Shown here: one piece after another, positions 1 to 9,486 of the stretch
Layout: each line of letters starts with the position of its first letter
Position numbering within the stretch: position 1 is the stretch's first letter
Assembly (NCBI RefSeq): GCF_003049525.1
Contig: NZ_PYWL01000010.1
Coordinates: 1-64,000, forward strand
Length of the DNA stretch: 64,000 nt
Direction of reading: 5' to 3'
Source: Lysinibacillus fusiformis
GTDB taxonomy: Bacteria; Bacillota; Bacilli; Bacillales_A; Planococcaceae
Made by a program: the position numbers and the translations under genes
Notes under the pieces: generated by a model
The model's input: only the letters and a program-made list of their open reading frames with translations
Told to the model about the DNA's origin: nothing
Databases searched by the model: none

Positions 1-66
1 CTCGACTTGCATGTATTAGGCACGCCGCCAGCGTTCGTCCTGAGCCAGGATCAAACTCTCCATAAA
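1..66 (-). rRNA. rrs: 16S ribosomal RNA, 5' end (partial)
   Basis: Read on the minus strand, the first 66 bases contain the universal 16S start, AGAGTTTGATCCTGGCTCAG, followed by the usual ACGAACGCTGGCGGCGTGCC region. The gene reads leftward out of the window, so only about the first 65 nucleotides are present. The mature 5' end near 64-66 is estimated from the conserved TTTATGGAGAG context. Confidence 0.97.
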
Positions 67-236
67 AGAAATTTGATTAGCTCAAATTGTTTTGCTGGCA
101 TCAATTTTGATGTCCAAAATTTTGTTTTGTTCACTAGCTAAGCTAGTTACTTAAAACTTTATTGATTACGTTTTGCTTGTTCAGTTTTCAAGGTTCATGT
201 TTTGCTTTGTTTTAGCGTGTCACCGTGGCGACTTGT

Positions 237-268
237 ATAATACTACACCCTTATTTTTAAAAGGTCAA
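237..268 (-). promoter_or_regulatory. rrn promoter upstream of 16S rRNA
   Basis: On the minus strand a TTGACC box (263-268) lies 17 bases from TAGTAT (240-245), with an overlapping TATTAT at 237-242. It is preceded by an A/T-rich stretch like an UP element. Position and orientation fit the 16S gene. The leader of about 170 bases between promoter and 16S would carry processing signals and contains no gene. The remaining bases between the promoter and 565 hold nothing I can support. Confidence 0.7.
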
Positions 269-564
269 CACTTTTTCAAAAAAAGTTTAACTTTTTTCTC
301 GACATAGAATTACTTCCTATATTAATAATCAAAATAAACCTTTGACTACAAATAATATTTTCACCCTTAAGGTTTATGTTATACCACTAATTAAAATATA
401 ATTTTATCATATCTTACAAGAAAAAATTAATAGATTTTTTTGGATAGCAGGAAAAAAATCGATATTAAACCGATCTTTCAGTATGTAGATGCAGTTTTTT
501 ATATAAAGGTGAACTGGAATGAGGGGCACTACACTCCTAAATGGAGTCAACGACTTTACTTGAT

Positions 565-615
565 TTCAAAAAAGACTATAGATAAACTCAAAAGTTTGAG
601 TTTATCTATAGTCTT
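565..615 (-). terminator. Rho-independent terminator of the SLC13 permease gene
   Basis: Perfect 20-base arms at 572-591 and 596-615 with a 4-base loop. On the minus strand the hairpin is followed by six T residues. It starts 11 bases beyond the permease stop codon. Confidence 0.9.
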
Positions 616-625
616 AAACTGAATT

Positions 626-2479
626 TTATAATGGGAAAAAGAATGGGATAGTTATCATCATGACAATAAACATAACAATTTGTAACGGTATCCCTATTCT
701 TACAAAGTCCATAAATTTATAGCCCCCAGCTGTCATTACCAGCGCATTAGTTGGGGATGCAATTGGTGTGGCAAACGCCATACTCGCGGCTACTGCTACT
801 GCAATCATAAATGTTGTAGGATTAACCTCCATTGCTATTGCAGCACTCATAGCTATTGGTGCAAACAATACAGCCGTCGCCGTATTACTAATAAATTGTC
901 CAAAGACAGCTGTCAAAATATAAACACCTATGAGGACACCATAGGGACCATAGTCACCAAGAACTTTAATAATCCCGTCAGATAATATAGCCATGCCTCC
1001 TGTTTTTTCTAACGCTGTCGCCATTGGTAGCATAGCGGCCACTAGCACTATACTTTCAAAATTCATATTGCTATACGCATCTTCCATGTTCCGTAAGCAA
1101 CCAGTTAATATCATTAAAACGGCACCAATCATAACAGAAATAACAGCAGGGAAAATTTCAAATGCCATTAACATAATCATAAACAGCATAATAATCCCCG
1201 CAATACCAGCTTTTCCTGTTGCCGCTGCTACACTCGCGTGTTCTTTTGGCTGACCCACAACCACAACATCTTGGGTCTCTCTCGCTAATAAAAGAATTTC
1301 ATCCCAAGCTCCTTGCACTAAAATAGCGTCTCCAAATTTCAACTTATGCGAAACCATGTCTTGGAGTTTATAACCACCCTTACGATTAATACCAATTATA
1401 TTTAGATTGTATTTTTCTCTAAACCCTAACGAACTAACTGTTTCATTGATAAAGCTTGAATTTGGCGTAAGCAATACCTCTGCAATACCGAGGTGCTTCG
1501 AAACCAATTCATCAGCTTCCCCTTCTACTAATCCTTGCATCTCGAGGTGATAATCCTCAACAAAGTGACGAATATCCGCTTCTTCCCCTTGAACATACAG
1601 CTCGTCCTTTGCATGAATCACACTTGTGGGACCAGCCATTTCTTGATACGTCATAGGTAGTAAATTGATACCTTCTTGTGACTTGCGATGAATTTTCATC
1701 ATACAGAGCGTGTACTTGGCTGGTAGCTTTAACTCTGCTAACGACGTTTCAATAATAGGTGATTCTTCTGGAACAGAAATTTTGAATAGTCGATTATTTA
1801 AATCATATTGCTTTATGATTTTCTTGGGTGAAAGCTTATAGCCCTCATTTGTTTGCGTACGATGTTGATCTTTCGGTAACAGAATATTGCGCACAAGTAC
1901 TAGATAAGCAATTCCTGCAATCATACCCACTATACCAATTGGAGTTATCTCAAAAAATCCAAGTTTGCTATATCCTCTATCTACCAATAACTGACTGACA
2001 ATTAAATTGGTTGGGGACGCAATCAACGTCATAAGACCCGATAGACTAGCTACGTATGAGAGTGGCAATAAAAATTTAGAAGGGCTGACCTTCATACTAA
2101 TCGCTATACTTACAACTATTGGCATCATTAATGCGACAGTACCTGTATTGCTCATAAATGCACCGACAGATCCAACAATGATGAGTAGTAATACAAATAG
2201 TTTCAACTCACTATTGCCCGACCATTTAAGTAATAACTGTCCTGCCATTCCCGCAAGACCTGTGCGTAATATTCCTGCACCCACGACGAAAAGCCCTGCA
2301 ATCATTAAAACTACAGAGTTTGAAAATCCAGCTAATGCCTCTGTGGGCGTTAGAATATCTGTAATAACAAATGCTAAAAGTGACACAATTGCTACAAGAT
2401 CTGCTCGTATTTTATTGGTCACAAATGCGAAAATTGTTGCACCTAAAATAAGAAATGTTAATGTAAGCTGCACATTCAT
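626..2479 (-). CDS. SLC13-family permease with central RCK_C (TrkA-C) domains
   Basis: Predicted membrane transporter of the SLC13/DASS (ArsB/CitM-like) superfamily, which usually moves dicarboxylates, sulfate or similar anions; the substrate cannot be read from the sequence. The two halves repeat the family hallmarks: SNTGTVALMMP with ASPTNLIV in the first half, and SNTATAVLFAP with ASPTNALVM in the second. A soluble central region of about 190 residues resembles paired RCK_C domains, as in the long form of the family. The open frame extends to 2536, but ATG at 2479 has AAGGA just upstream and begins directly with a membrane segment, so I use it (617 residues). The gene stands alone and has its own strong terminator. 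Confidence 0.85.
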   Translation of the reverse strand: MNVQLTLTFLILGATIFAFVTNKIRADLVAIVSLLAFVITDILTPTEALAGFSNSVVLMIAGLFVVGAGILRTGLAGMAGQLLLKWSGNSELKLFVLLLIIVGSVGAFMSNTGTVALMMPIVVSIAISMKVSPSKFLLPLSYVASLSGLMTLIASPTNLIVSQLLVDRGYSKLGFFEITPIGIVGMIAGIAYLVLVRNILLPKDQHRTQTNEGYKLSPKKIIKQYDLNNRLFKISVPEESPIIETSLAELKLPAKYTLCMMKIHRKSQEGINLLPMTYQEMAGPTSVIHAKDELYVQGEEADIRHFVEDYHLEMQGLVEGEADELVSKHLGIAEVLLTPNSSFINETVSSLGFREKYNLNIIGINRKGGYKLQDMVSHKLKFGDAILVQGAWDEILLLARETQDVVVVGQPKEHASVAAATGKAGIAGIIMLFMIMLMAFEIFPAVISVMIGAVLMILTGCLRNMEDAYSNMNFESIVLVAAMLPMATALEKTGGMAILSDGIIKVLGDYGPYGVLIGVYILTAVFGQFISNTATAVLFAPIAMSAAIAMEVNPTTFMIAVAVAASMAFATPIASPTNALVMTAGGYKFMDFVRIGIPLQIVMFIVMMITIPFFFPL

Positions 2480-2603
2480 GAATTCCTTTCTAACATTAAT
2501 CATTAAAATTTTTGACAGCAAAAAAGCCGTCACCATTGCTATTTCTATTATAGCTTACGAATGGCTAGAAATAGTAAAAGTCACCATCTTTTCAAAATTA
2601 AAA

Positions 2604-2628
2604 TAAGTGTGGCATGCAACCACACTTT
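2604..2628 (-). terminator. Probable terminator after the nadD-like gene
   Basis: A 7-base stem (2606-2612 with 2620-2626) with a 7-base loop directly abuts the stop codon of the nadD-like gene and is followed on the minus strand by a T-rich stretch. The short stem makes it weaker than the other terminators here. Confidence 0.55.
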
Positions 2629-3242
2629 TATTTCTTATATAGATGATGTTCTTTAATATAGTCATAACAAGCATTGGGCAAAAGATATCTTGGCTCTCCA
2701 CCCATCGCAAATTCTTCCCGAATATAGGTAGAGCTAATTTCCATGGCTAAGCCCTTATCAATAAGGTGAAATCTCCCATCATCATTATTTCTTAAAATCG
2801 GGGATCGGCTAATTGTTGATAGCATATCAACCCCATGCCTCGCCATAACTATGAATTTATTTTCGGTAACTAATGCGTCTCCCTTTTTCCATAATCCTGC
2901 TCCAATGTCTACTAATAAATCTGCGCCCATAATAAAGTGGATTTCATCTTCTGGATGTTTTTCCCTAAAGTATTTCATCGTGTCATACGTGTAAATATTC
3001 CATCCCTCTTGATCCATCTCATAGGAATCTGCTATAAAACGATCATCCTTAGCAATTGCTAAATGTAGCATATTCCACCGATGCTTATCTTCTGTTTTTA
3101 TAGTTTTATCTTTTCGCTTATTTGAACAGGGTAAAAATATGACCTTATCTAATTTACAACGGTGTGCAACCGTGCTAGCAGTCCAAAGATGAACATTGGT
3201 GATAGGATCAAAGGATGAACCATAAATACCTATTCTCGCCAT
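2628..3242 (-). CDS. nadD: NadD-like nicotinate mononucleotide adenylyltransferase
   Basis: Expected to transfer AMP from ATP to nicotinate mononucleotide, giving deamido-NAD, the step after PncB in salvage. The nucleotidyltransferase fold is shown by GIYGSSFDPITNVHL near the N-terminus and ISSTYIR near residue 170. The usual (H/T)xGH motif reads TNVH, so Thr replaces the first His (allowed in the superfamily) and Val replaces Gly, which is unusual. It is last in the operon after pncB, 22 bases from that gene, with AGGAGG eight bases before ATG. It differs clearly from the housekeeping NadD of Bacillus, so it may be a salvage-dedicated paralogue, and specificity for NMN rather than NaMN cannot be excluded. 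Confidence 0.8.
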   Translation of the reverse strand: MARIGIYGSSFDPITNVHLWTASTVAHRCKLDKVIFLPCSNKRKDKTIKTEDKHRWNMLHLAIAKDDRFIADSYEMDQEGWNIYTYDTMKYFREKHPEDEIHFIMGADLLVDIGAGLWKKGDALVTENKFIVMARHGVDMLSTISRSPILRNNDDGRFHLIDKGLAMEISSTYIREEFAMGGEPRYLLPNACYDYIKEHHLYKK

Positions 3243-3264
3243 CGTATCTTCCTCCTGTCATTTT

Positions 3265-4731
3265 TTATCTAGTATCCATCTTCTTCGAAATTTTTTCTTT
3301 AATATCATGAATAATAGCTCTCTTGTGATCCCAGCAAGCCTGACTCAAATCAACTGGGTACTCTTCCGGGTTCATCGTTCGTTTGTACTCACACCATAAT
3401 AATTTTAAATTTTTCTTTGCATATGCTTGTGTCTCTTGAATTGTAGGTTCCTCAAATACTACTTTCCCATTTTCTACAATGCTTTCATGTAACTCGATCG
3501 CTGTAAAATTCGTCACAAACTTAGTTATATACGTATGAACAGGGTGGAACATCTTTAATCGTTCTGTTTGCTGAATATTTTCCTCATCAAGGGCAATATA
3601 GTCACCTTCAGCATGACCATTCTCATTATTAACAATACGATAGACTCGTTTGCGCCCAGGAGTCGTCACCTTTTCTGGATTCGCAGAGATTTTTATAGTA
3701 TCAACCATTTCCCCATTTTCATTTTCAATAGAGACTAACTTGTATACTCCACCTAAAGCAGCTTGATCGTAGGCTGTAATTAGCTTCGTGCCGATTCCCC
3801 AAGCATCAATTTTCGCCCCTTGAGATTTTAAATGCATAATAGTATATTCGTCTAAATCATTGGATGCCATAATTTTTGTTTCCTTAAAGCCTGCATCATC
3901 TAGCATTTTTCTTGCTACCTTTGATAAATAGGCTAAATCACCACTGTCTAAACGGATACCAATAAAATTAATTTGATCTCCCAATTCCTTCGCTACTTTG
4001 ATGGCATTCGGAACACCTGACCGTAACGTATCATAAGTATCTACTAAGAATACACAGTCTTTATGTGCAGCTGCATATTTTTTAAACGCAGTATATTCAT
4101 CTCTATAGGTTTGAATCATAGCATGCGCATGTGTTCCTGAAACTGGAATACCAAATAATTTACCTGCACGCACATTACTTGTTGCAGAAAAGCCACCGAT
4201 ATAAGCAGCACGAGTTCCCCAAATTGCCGCATCGAATTCGTGAGCACGACGGGTTCCAAACTCCATCATAACATCCTCACCCGTCACTTCTTTAATACGC
4301 GAGGCTTTCGTCGCGATTAGCGTTTGGAAATTAACAATATTTAGCAAGGGGGTTTCTATTAATTGCGCTTCAGCCAATGGTGCCTCGATTCGCAAAATAG
4401 GTTCATTGGCAAAAACCAACTCTCCTTCTCTCATCCCCCTTATAGTTCCTGTAAACTTTAGATTCTGGAGATAGTGGAGAAATTCCTCTGGATAGTTCCC
4501 TTCTTCACGCAAATATTCAATATCACTTTGAGAAAAACCAAAGTTATTAATAAACTCCATTACTTTTTTTAAGCCAGCGAATATCGCATAACCATTGCCA
4601 AATGGAAGTTTTCTAAAATACAGCTCAAAAACAGCCTTTCGTTGATGAACCGCGTCCTTCCAATAGGTCTGTACCATATTTATTTGGTATAAATCGGTGT
4701 GTAACATGAAACTATCATCTGCGTATTTCAC
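3265..4731 (-). CDS. pncB: Nicotinate phosphoribosyltransferase
   Basis: Joins nicotinate to PRPP to give nicotinate mononucleotide in NAD salvage. The N-terminal LHTDLYQINM, the GTRRAHEFDAA region with SGTHAHA, and IRLDSGDLAYLS are typical of the long (about 490-residue) PncB family. The open frame starts at ATG 4746, but that codon has no ribosome binding site and itself contains the GGAGGG that sits seven bases before GTG 4731, so GTG is the likelier start (488 residues). It follows pncA by about 20 bases and precedes the nadD-like gene, giving nicotinamide to nicotinate to NaMN to NaAD in gene order. Confidence 0.92.
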   Translation of the reverse strand: MKYADDSFMLHTDLYQINMVQTYWKDAVHQRKAVFELYFRKLPFGNGYAIFAGLKKVMEFINNFGFSQSDIEYLREEGNYPEEFLHYLQNLKFTGTIRGMREGELVFANEPILRIEAPLAEAQLIETPLLNIVNFQTLIATKASRIKEVTGEDVMMEFGTRRAHEFDAAIWGTRAAYIGGFSATSNVRAGKLFGIPVSGTHAHAMIQTYRDEYTAFKKYAAAHKDCVFLVDTYDTLRSGVPNAIKVAKELGDQINFIGIRLDSGDLAYLSKVARKMLDDAGFKETKIMASNDLDEYTIMHLKSQGAKIDAWGIGTKLITAYDQAALGGVYKLVSIENENGEMVDTIKISANPEKVTTPGRKRVYRIVNNENGHAEGDYIALDEENIQQTERLKMFHPVHTYITKFVTNFTAIELHESIVENGKVVFEEPTIQETQAYAKKNLKLLWCEYKRTMNPEEYPVDLSQACWDHKRAIIHDIKEKISKKMDTR

Positions 4732-4755
4732 GTCATTTCCCTCCATTCTTTACTA

Positions 4756-5307
4756 TCAAATAACAGAGGCACCAAGTGTATGCTCAAAATGACTTAAAGC
4801 CCACTCATGTCCTGTTTGATTAAAGGATGCGACAGCGTTTTTATGAATGACAAGATCGAACCCTTTATTATAAGCATCTACAGCCGTATGAAGAACACAG
4901 ATGTCTGTACAAACACCAATTAAATGAAGCTCTGTAATTCCTCTTTCACGCAATTTCAACTCCAAATCTGTCCCTGCAAAGGCCGAGTAACGAGTTTTAT
5001 CTATATAATAGACATGTTCCAATTCTTGCTTACCTTCGTACAATGTTTTTAAAGCCCCGTATAAATCTCGCCCTTTGGTATGACGAATATTATGTGGAGG
5101 AAATAGCTTTGTTTCAGGATGATAAACATCTTCTTGCTCATGAACATCTATAGCGAATACTGTGAACTCATTATTTGAGATAAATTCACTTGTTAAATTA
5201 ACAATCGCCTGCTCAAGCTGTTGTCCCGGCTCCCCACAAGTTAGAGCTCCATCAGTTGCAACAAAATCAACAGTGTAATCAATATTAATTAATGCTCTCT
5301 TTTTCAT
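4756..5307 (-). CDS. pncA: Nicotinamidase (isochorismatase-like hydrolase)
   Basis: Hydrolyses nicotinamide to nicotinate, feeding PncB. The cysteine hydrolase triad is visible: Asp10 in NIDYTVDF, a Lys in YYIDKTRYSAF, and Cys in GVCTDICVLHTA. Length (183 residues) is normal for the family. ATG is preceded by GGAGTG at eight bases. The 83-base gap to the upstream Nudix gene contains one of the two operator-like repeats (5333-5357), so pncA-pncB-nadD may have its own regulated promoter as well as read-through from the regulator gene. Confidence 0.9.
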   Translation of the reverse strand: MKKRALINIDYTVDFVATDGALTCGEPGQQLEQAIVNLTSEFISNNEFTVFAIDVHEQEDVYHPETKLFPPHNIRHTKGRDLYGALKTLYEGKQELEHVYYIDKTRYSAFAGTDLELKLRERGITELHLIGVCTDICVLHTAVDAYNKGFDLVIHKNAVASFNQTGHEWALSHFEHTLGASVI

Positions 5308-5332
5308 CGTTTTATCACTCCAATTTTTAATT

Positions 5333-5357
5333 AGTAATACTTAAATTACAAATTACT
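5333..5357. promoter_or_regulatory. Candidate NrtR operator upstream of pncA
   Basis: A 25-base imperfect palindrome with terminal arms AGTAAT and ATTACT. Its reverse complement matches the repeat at 6223-6247 at 22 of 25 positions, including an identical 14-base run. It sits in the 5' region of pncA just downstream of the Nudix-type regulator gene. Assigning it to that regulator is inference. Confidence 0.65.
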
Positions 5358-5390
5358 GTTTTTAAAGTTATCAGGAAAGACGAATCTTTC

Positions 5391-6191
5391 CTAATGATAA
5401 ATTGATTCCACTACTTCAAAATCATTAAAAGTATACAGCTGTGATGGCCTAAACGAATTACGTTTTGTTTTCTTCGGTTTTCCTTCCACATCCACTACTT
5501 TTTCGATAAAAGGTAGTTTAGGTGCTTTTGTAAAAAATACAGAATCATTAGCGATTCGTGGATCGTCTTCAACTGTCAGTAGTACCCGTTGTAATTCTGA
5601 TAAGGTAAACTCTTGCGGTAAAAAATTTTTAGCAACGGTTGTTTGCACCATGTCTTTTTTAATAAATTCGAGTGCATCTGCAATGATTTTACGATGATCA
5701 AAGGCTAGTTGAAGTGTAAATACATTTTCAATATCAAATAACTCTACATCATCTGCATCATCATTTGCTTGTCGCTGTTCCATATGCTCCTCAGGAACAA
5801 TCGCATAAAAAGCATTTGAAATCATCCAGCCACGAGGATCTCGATTGATATCATCGTAAACACCAAAGTGCTGAACATGTAACCCTTCTACATTCGTCTC
5901 TTCTTTTAACTCTCTTTTTGCTGCAATATAGGCTGATTCCTTTTGATGAGCATCTACAAACCCACCCGGAAGCGCCCATTTTCCACCTTCAATATTGGCA
6001 TTTCCATCAGCATCTTTAGCAGCACGCTTAATTAACATAATTTTAAGTGTCATGTTTGGCGGTGCCTTTTCTTCTGTTTTCTCCGAAGTAATCGTAAAAA
6101 TTGCGATATCTGCTGTGTATCCATCAGGTGTTTTATATTTTGAAGAATCATAATGCGCTAGCATTTCTTCTTCCGTCCGAAATTTTGACAT
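5391..6191 (-). CDS. NrtR-type Nudix/winged-helix regulator of NAD metabolism
   Basis: Predicted transcriptional repressor that senses an NAD-derived metabolite such as ADP-ribose through a Nudix domain. Residues about 25-165 form the Nudix fold, with a Nudix-box region at 77-102 (GGFVDAHQKE then RELKEETNV). The spacing is GX7E rather than GX5E and the last Gly is Asn, so hydrolytic activity may be lost, as in many NrtR proteins. The C-terminal 100 residues (FTLSELQRVLLTVE onward) resemble the NrtR winged helix. It is first in the operon with pncA-pncB-nadD. The second of two tandem ATGs has the better spacing (seven bases) from AAAGGGG. It could instead be an ADP-ribose pyrophosphatase, but the extra domain and the operators favour a regulator. 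Confidence 0.8.
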   Translation of the reverse strand: MSKFRTEEEMLAHYDSSKYKTPDGYTADIAIFTITSEKTEEKAPPNMTLKIMLIKRAAKDADGNANIEGGKWALPGGFVDAHQKESAYIAAKRELKEETNVEGLHVQHFGVYDDINRDPRGWMISNAFYAIVPEEHMEQRQANDDADDVELFDIENVFTLQLAFDHRKIIADALEFIKKDMVQTTVAKNFLPQEFTLSELQRVLLTVEDDPRIANDSVFFTKAPKLPFIEKVVDVEGKPKKTKRNSFRPSQLYTFNDFEVVESIYH

Positions 6192-6222
6192 CATATAACC
6201 CCTTTAATCATTACAAGGTTTT

Positions 6223-6247
6223 AGTAATTTGTAATTAACGAATTACT
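6223..6247. promoter_or_regulatory. Candidate NrtR operator upstream of the Nudix regulator gene
   Basis: A 25-base palindrome-like element with the same AGTAAT...ATTACT arms and the same 14-base core as the element before pncA. It lies 32 bases upstream of the regulator start, where it could serve autoregulation. Confidence 0.65.
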
Positions 6248-6335
6248 ATTTAATTGAATTATAAACCCCTACCGAAAAAAATGCAACCTATTTATTTAGT
6301 ACCTCAAAGAGCTATTATCATCAGATTTTTTTAAT

Positions 6336-6379
6336 CAAAATAAAAAAGCATAAATAAAGCTTTTATGCCTTATTTATGC
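6336..6379 (-). terminator. Terminator of the hut operon
   Basis: Ten-base arms at 6348-6357 and 6370-6379, with three further pairs (AGC with GCC) inside, followed on the minus strand by TTTTTTATTTT. It lies just after the hutI stop. Confidence 0.85.
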
Positions 6380-6388
6380 CCATTTACT

Positions 6389-7666
6389 TTATTGTTCTTT
6401 CAGCAAAATTCCATTTTGTACAACAACTTGCCCATTTTTAATAACTGTATTTGTATGGTTCATGCCATAGAAGTATTGTAATTGCTTATAATTAGCAACA
6501 TCTAAAATAATAACATCCGCTTTTTTATCCACTTCAAGGGAACCTATTTGTTCGCCTCGATTCACTGCATACGCGGCATTAATTGTTGTTGCCGTTAGTA
6601 CCTCCTCTAGTGTCATTCCCATATGCATGCAAGCTAAATTCATTATAAATGGTAGACTCATAGTCGGAGATGATCCTGGATTAAAGTCCGTTGAAATGGC
6701 TACAGGTACCCCTTCATCAATCATTAGACGGCCTCTTGCGAACGGAGCACGTAAAAAGAATGCAGTTCCTGGCAGCAAGACAGCAATTGTACCCGCTTCA
6801 GCCATTTTTTGAATACCTTCATCAGAGGCTACTAACAAATGCTCTGCCGAAATGGCTCCCACTTCTGCAGCAAGTTCAGCACCTTTATAAGGCTCAATTT
6901 CATCGGCATGTATTTTCGGTGTTAATCCAAGGGCTTTCCCAGCCTCTAAAATACGCTCAGATTGTTCTGGTGTAAAGACACCTTTTTCACAAAATACATC
7001 ATTAAATTCAGCCAGTTCTAACTCTGCAACTTTTGGTAGCATTTCATGAATCAAAACATCCACAAACTCATCCTCACGCCCTTTATAGTCGCGAGGTACT
7101 GCATGTGCACCCATAAAAGTACTAATAACATCCATATCATGCGTTGCTTGCAACTTTTTCGCTACTTCAAGCTGCTTCTTTTCCGTCTCCCAATCCAATC
7201 CATAGCCTGATTTGGCTTCAACGGTTGTGACTCCATGCTTTAAAAATATATCTAAGTGCTTCCTTGTTTTTTCATACAACTCATCAAAGCTAGTTTCTCG
7301 TGTACGCTTTGTTGTAGCGTGAATGCCACCACCCGTATTCATAATTTCCATATAGGTAGAACCATTGAGCCGCATATTAAACTCTTCTTCACGGGTTCCT
7401 CCATGTACGAGATGTGTATGACAGTCCACTAACCCTGGCATAACGACCTTACCAGAAGCATCAATTGTAGTAGCCTTCTTCACTAGTTCAGGAAAATCTA
7501 CCTCTAATTGCTCTAAAGCACCTACAGCAACAATTCGATCTTCTTCAATAAGAACACTACCATTTTCCACTATAGCAATTTCTTGCATTTGCTCCTTTGT
7601 GCGAGGTCCTCGTACATTATTTTTTAATGTAATCACTTCATTAGCATTTTTAATTAAGACAGTCAC
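6389..7666 (-). CDS. hutI: Imidazolonepropionase
   Basis: Third enzyme of histidine degradation; it opens the imidazolone ring to give N-formimino-glutamate. It belongs to the amidohydrolase superfamily. The metal-binding [11 protein letters not shown] lies near residue 85 and further histidines occur in GAHAVP and KIHADE, with the [11 protein letters not shown] loop typical of HutI. At 425 residues it is full length. It starts with GTG, which overlaps the hutU stop as GTGA, so the two genes are translationally coupled, with AAAGGATG upstream. Confidence 0.96.
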   Translation of the reverse strand: MTVLIKNANEVITLKNNVRGPRTKEQMQEIAIVENGSVLIEEDRIVAVGALEQLEVDFPELVKKATTIDASGKVVMPGLVDCHTHLVHGGTREEEFNMRLNGSTYMEIMNTGGGIHATTKRTRETSFDELYEKTRKHLDIFLKHGVTTVEAKSGYGLDWETEKKQLEVAKKLQATHDMDVISTFMGAHAVPRDYKGREDEFVDVLIHEMLPKVAELELAEFNDVFCEKGVFTPEQSERILEAGKALGLTPKIHADEIEPYKGAELAAEVGAISAEHLLVASDEGIQKMAEAGTIAVLLPGTAFFLRAPFARGRLMIDEGVPVAISTDFNPGSSPTMSLPFIMNLACMHMGMTLEEVLTATTINAAYAVNRGEQIGSLEVDKKADVIILDVANYKQLQYFYGMNHTNTVIKNGQVVVQNGILLKEQ

Positions 7667-9333
7667 TTTACATCATCCTTTAACATTGGTATTTGCACAC
7701 CTTTGTTTTTAGCTGTCCGAATAGCAATGTCATAGCCTGCATCTGCGTGACGAGCCACACCCATACCAGGGTCTGAAATTAATACGCGTGCAATTTTCTC
7801 TGCTGCTAGCTCCGATCCGTCCGCTACTAACACTTGCCCTGCATGCTGTGAATAGCCCATACCTACGCCACCACCATGGTGAACACTTACCCAGCTGGCG
7901 CCGCTTGCTGTATTAACTAGCGCATTTAAAATCGGCCAATCCGATACTGCATCTGAACCATCCAACATCCCTTCTGTTTCACGGTTTGGCGAAGCAACAG
8001 AACCTGAATCAAGATGATCACGACCAAAAACAATTGGAGCTGATAACTCACCATTCGCTACCATTTCATTTACTTTTAACGCAAAGCGATGACGGTCGCC
8101 ATAGCCTAGCCAACAAATACGTGCAGGTAATCCTTGCCATTTAACCATTTTTTGTGCCATATCGATCCAATTAACTAGACCTTCATCTTCAGCGAACATC
8201 TCTTTCGCAAGTGCATCCGTTTTATAAATATCCTCAGGGTCTCCCGAAAGCGCAGCCCAGCGGAATGGCCCTTTCCCTTCACAGAACAACGGACGAATAT
8301 AGGCTGGTACGAAGCCTGGGAAATCAAAAGCATTGGTTACGCCCATTTCTTTAGCATAGGCGCGAATATTATTGCCATAATCAAACACCTCTGCACCAGC
8401 CTCTTGGAACTCTAGCATTGTACGAACATGCTCTGCCATAGTTTCCTTAGCTCTTCGTTCATATGTTTTTACATCTGATTTACGAAGTGCTAATGCTTCC
8501 TCAAATGTCATGTTATTCGGTATATAGCCATTTATCGGGTCATGTGCAGAGGTTTGGTCTGTGACAAAGTCTGGAATGATCCCTCGATTCAACAGTTCAC
8601 GATTGACGTCTGCACAATTTCCAACAAGGCCAATCGAGGCTGGTTCTTTTTGGTCACGTAATTTATTTACTAATGCAACCGCTTCATCCACAGTTTCTAC
8701 AAGATAATCACAATAGCCCTCTTTTATTTTACGTTCAATGCGGGCACGCTCTACTTCTACAACTAGAATGACAGCGCCAGCCATTTTCCCCGCTAGAGGT
8801 TGTGCACCACTCATCCCACCCATACCACCTGTAAGGATGAATTTACCGCGTAAATCTGCAGAGCCAAATACTTTTTTCCCTGCTTCTACGAAGGATAAAT
8901 AAGTACCTTGTAAAATACCTTGTGCGCCGATATAAATCCAGCTTCCAGCAGTCATTTGACCATACATCATTAAATCTCGATCTTCTAATTCATAGAAATG
9001 GTCCCAATTAGCCCACGCTGGTACAAGATTGGAATTGGCAATTAAAACACGCGGAGAATGTTCATGTGTACGGAATACAGCTACGGGCTTCCCTGATTGG
9101 ATCAATAATGTCTCATCATTCTCTAGTTTTTTTAATGAAGCAATAATTTGCTCATAACTTTCCCAATTACGAGCTGCCTTTCCAATACCTCCGTAAACAA
9201 TCAGCTCATCTGGATTCTCCGCTACTTCAGGATCAAGATTGTTCATCAGCATGCGCATCGCTGCTTCCTGTGTCCATCCTTTACAAGTTAGTTGATTCCC
9301 ATGTGGTGCACGAATACTTGTTTTAAATACCAT
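7663..9333 (-). CDS. hutU: Urocanate hydratase
   Basis: Second enzyme of histidine degradation; it adds water to urocanate using tightly bound NAD as electrophile. The 556-residue length is typical. The NAD-binding [18 protein letters not shown] is seen near residue 170, and the C-terminal region contains [19 protein letters not shown] and the [15 protein letters not shown] segment expected of the family. It follows hutH after a 153-base gap that contains a stem-loop (9425-9454) and overlaps hutI by four bases. Confidence 0.97.
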   Translation of the reverse strand: MVFKTSIRAPHGNQLTCKGWTQEAAMRMLMNNLDPEVAENPDELIVYGGIGKAARNWESYEQIIASLKKLENDETLLIQSGKPVAVFRTHEHSPRVLIANSNLVPAWANWDHFYELEDRDLMMYGQMTAGSWIYIGAQGILQGTYLSFVEAGKKVFGSADLRGKFILTGGMGGMSGAQPLAGKMAGAVILVVEVERARIERKIKEGYCDYLVETVDEAVALVNKLRDQKEPASIGLVGNCADVNRELLNRGIIPDFVTDQTSAHDPINGYIPNNMTFEEALALRKSDVKTYERRAKETMAEHVRTMLEFQEAGAEVFDYGNNIRAYAKEMGVTNAFDFPGFVPAYIRPLFCEGKGPFRWAALSGDPEDIYKTDALAKEMFAEDEGLVNWIDMAQKMVKWQGLPARICWLGYGDRHRFALKVNEMVANGELSAPIVFGRDHLDSGSVASPNRETEGMLDGSDAVSDWPILNALVNTASGASWVSVHHGGGVGMGYSQHAGQVLVADGSELAAEKIARVLISDPGMGVARHADAGYDIAIRTAKNKGVQIPMLKDDVK

Positions 9334-9424
9334 AAAAAAACACGCTCCTTTAAAATAATAAATACATTAATAATAAATAAAACTGAATATTCAGACATCA
9401 AAACGAATAATCCCTTATAAAGCA

Positions 9425-9454
9425 GAGGCGACTTAGAAAACCAAGTCTCGCCTC
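9425..9454 (-). other. Stem-loop between hutH and hutU
   Basis: On the minus strand GAGGC pairs with GCCTC and GACTT with AAGTC, separated by a 2-base bulge and an 8-base loop. No T-run follows, so it is not a standard terminator. It could protect or process the mRNA, or lower hutU-hutI expression relative to hutH. Confidence 0.4.
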
Positions 9455-9486
9455 AGCTCTTCCAACTTAAAATCTTTTAAGCAACT

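Noticed and set aside
440-622. 60-codon plus-strand frame upstream of the permease gene
   Set aside because: It has no good ribosome binding site, and its 3' third is the 20-base-arm terminator hairpin.
2007-2606. 199-codon plus-strand frame opposite the SLC13 permease
   Set aside because: It is antisense to a well-conserved transporter; its composition reflects the complementary strand of membrane-protein codons.
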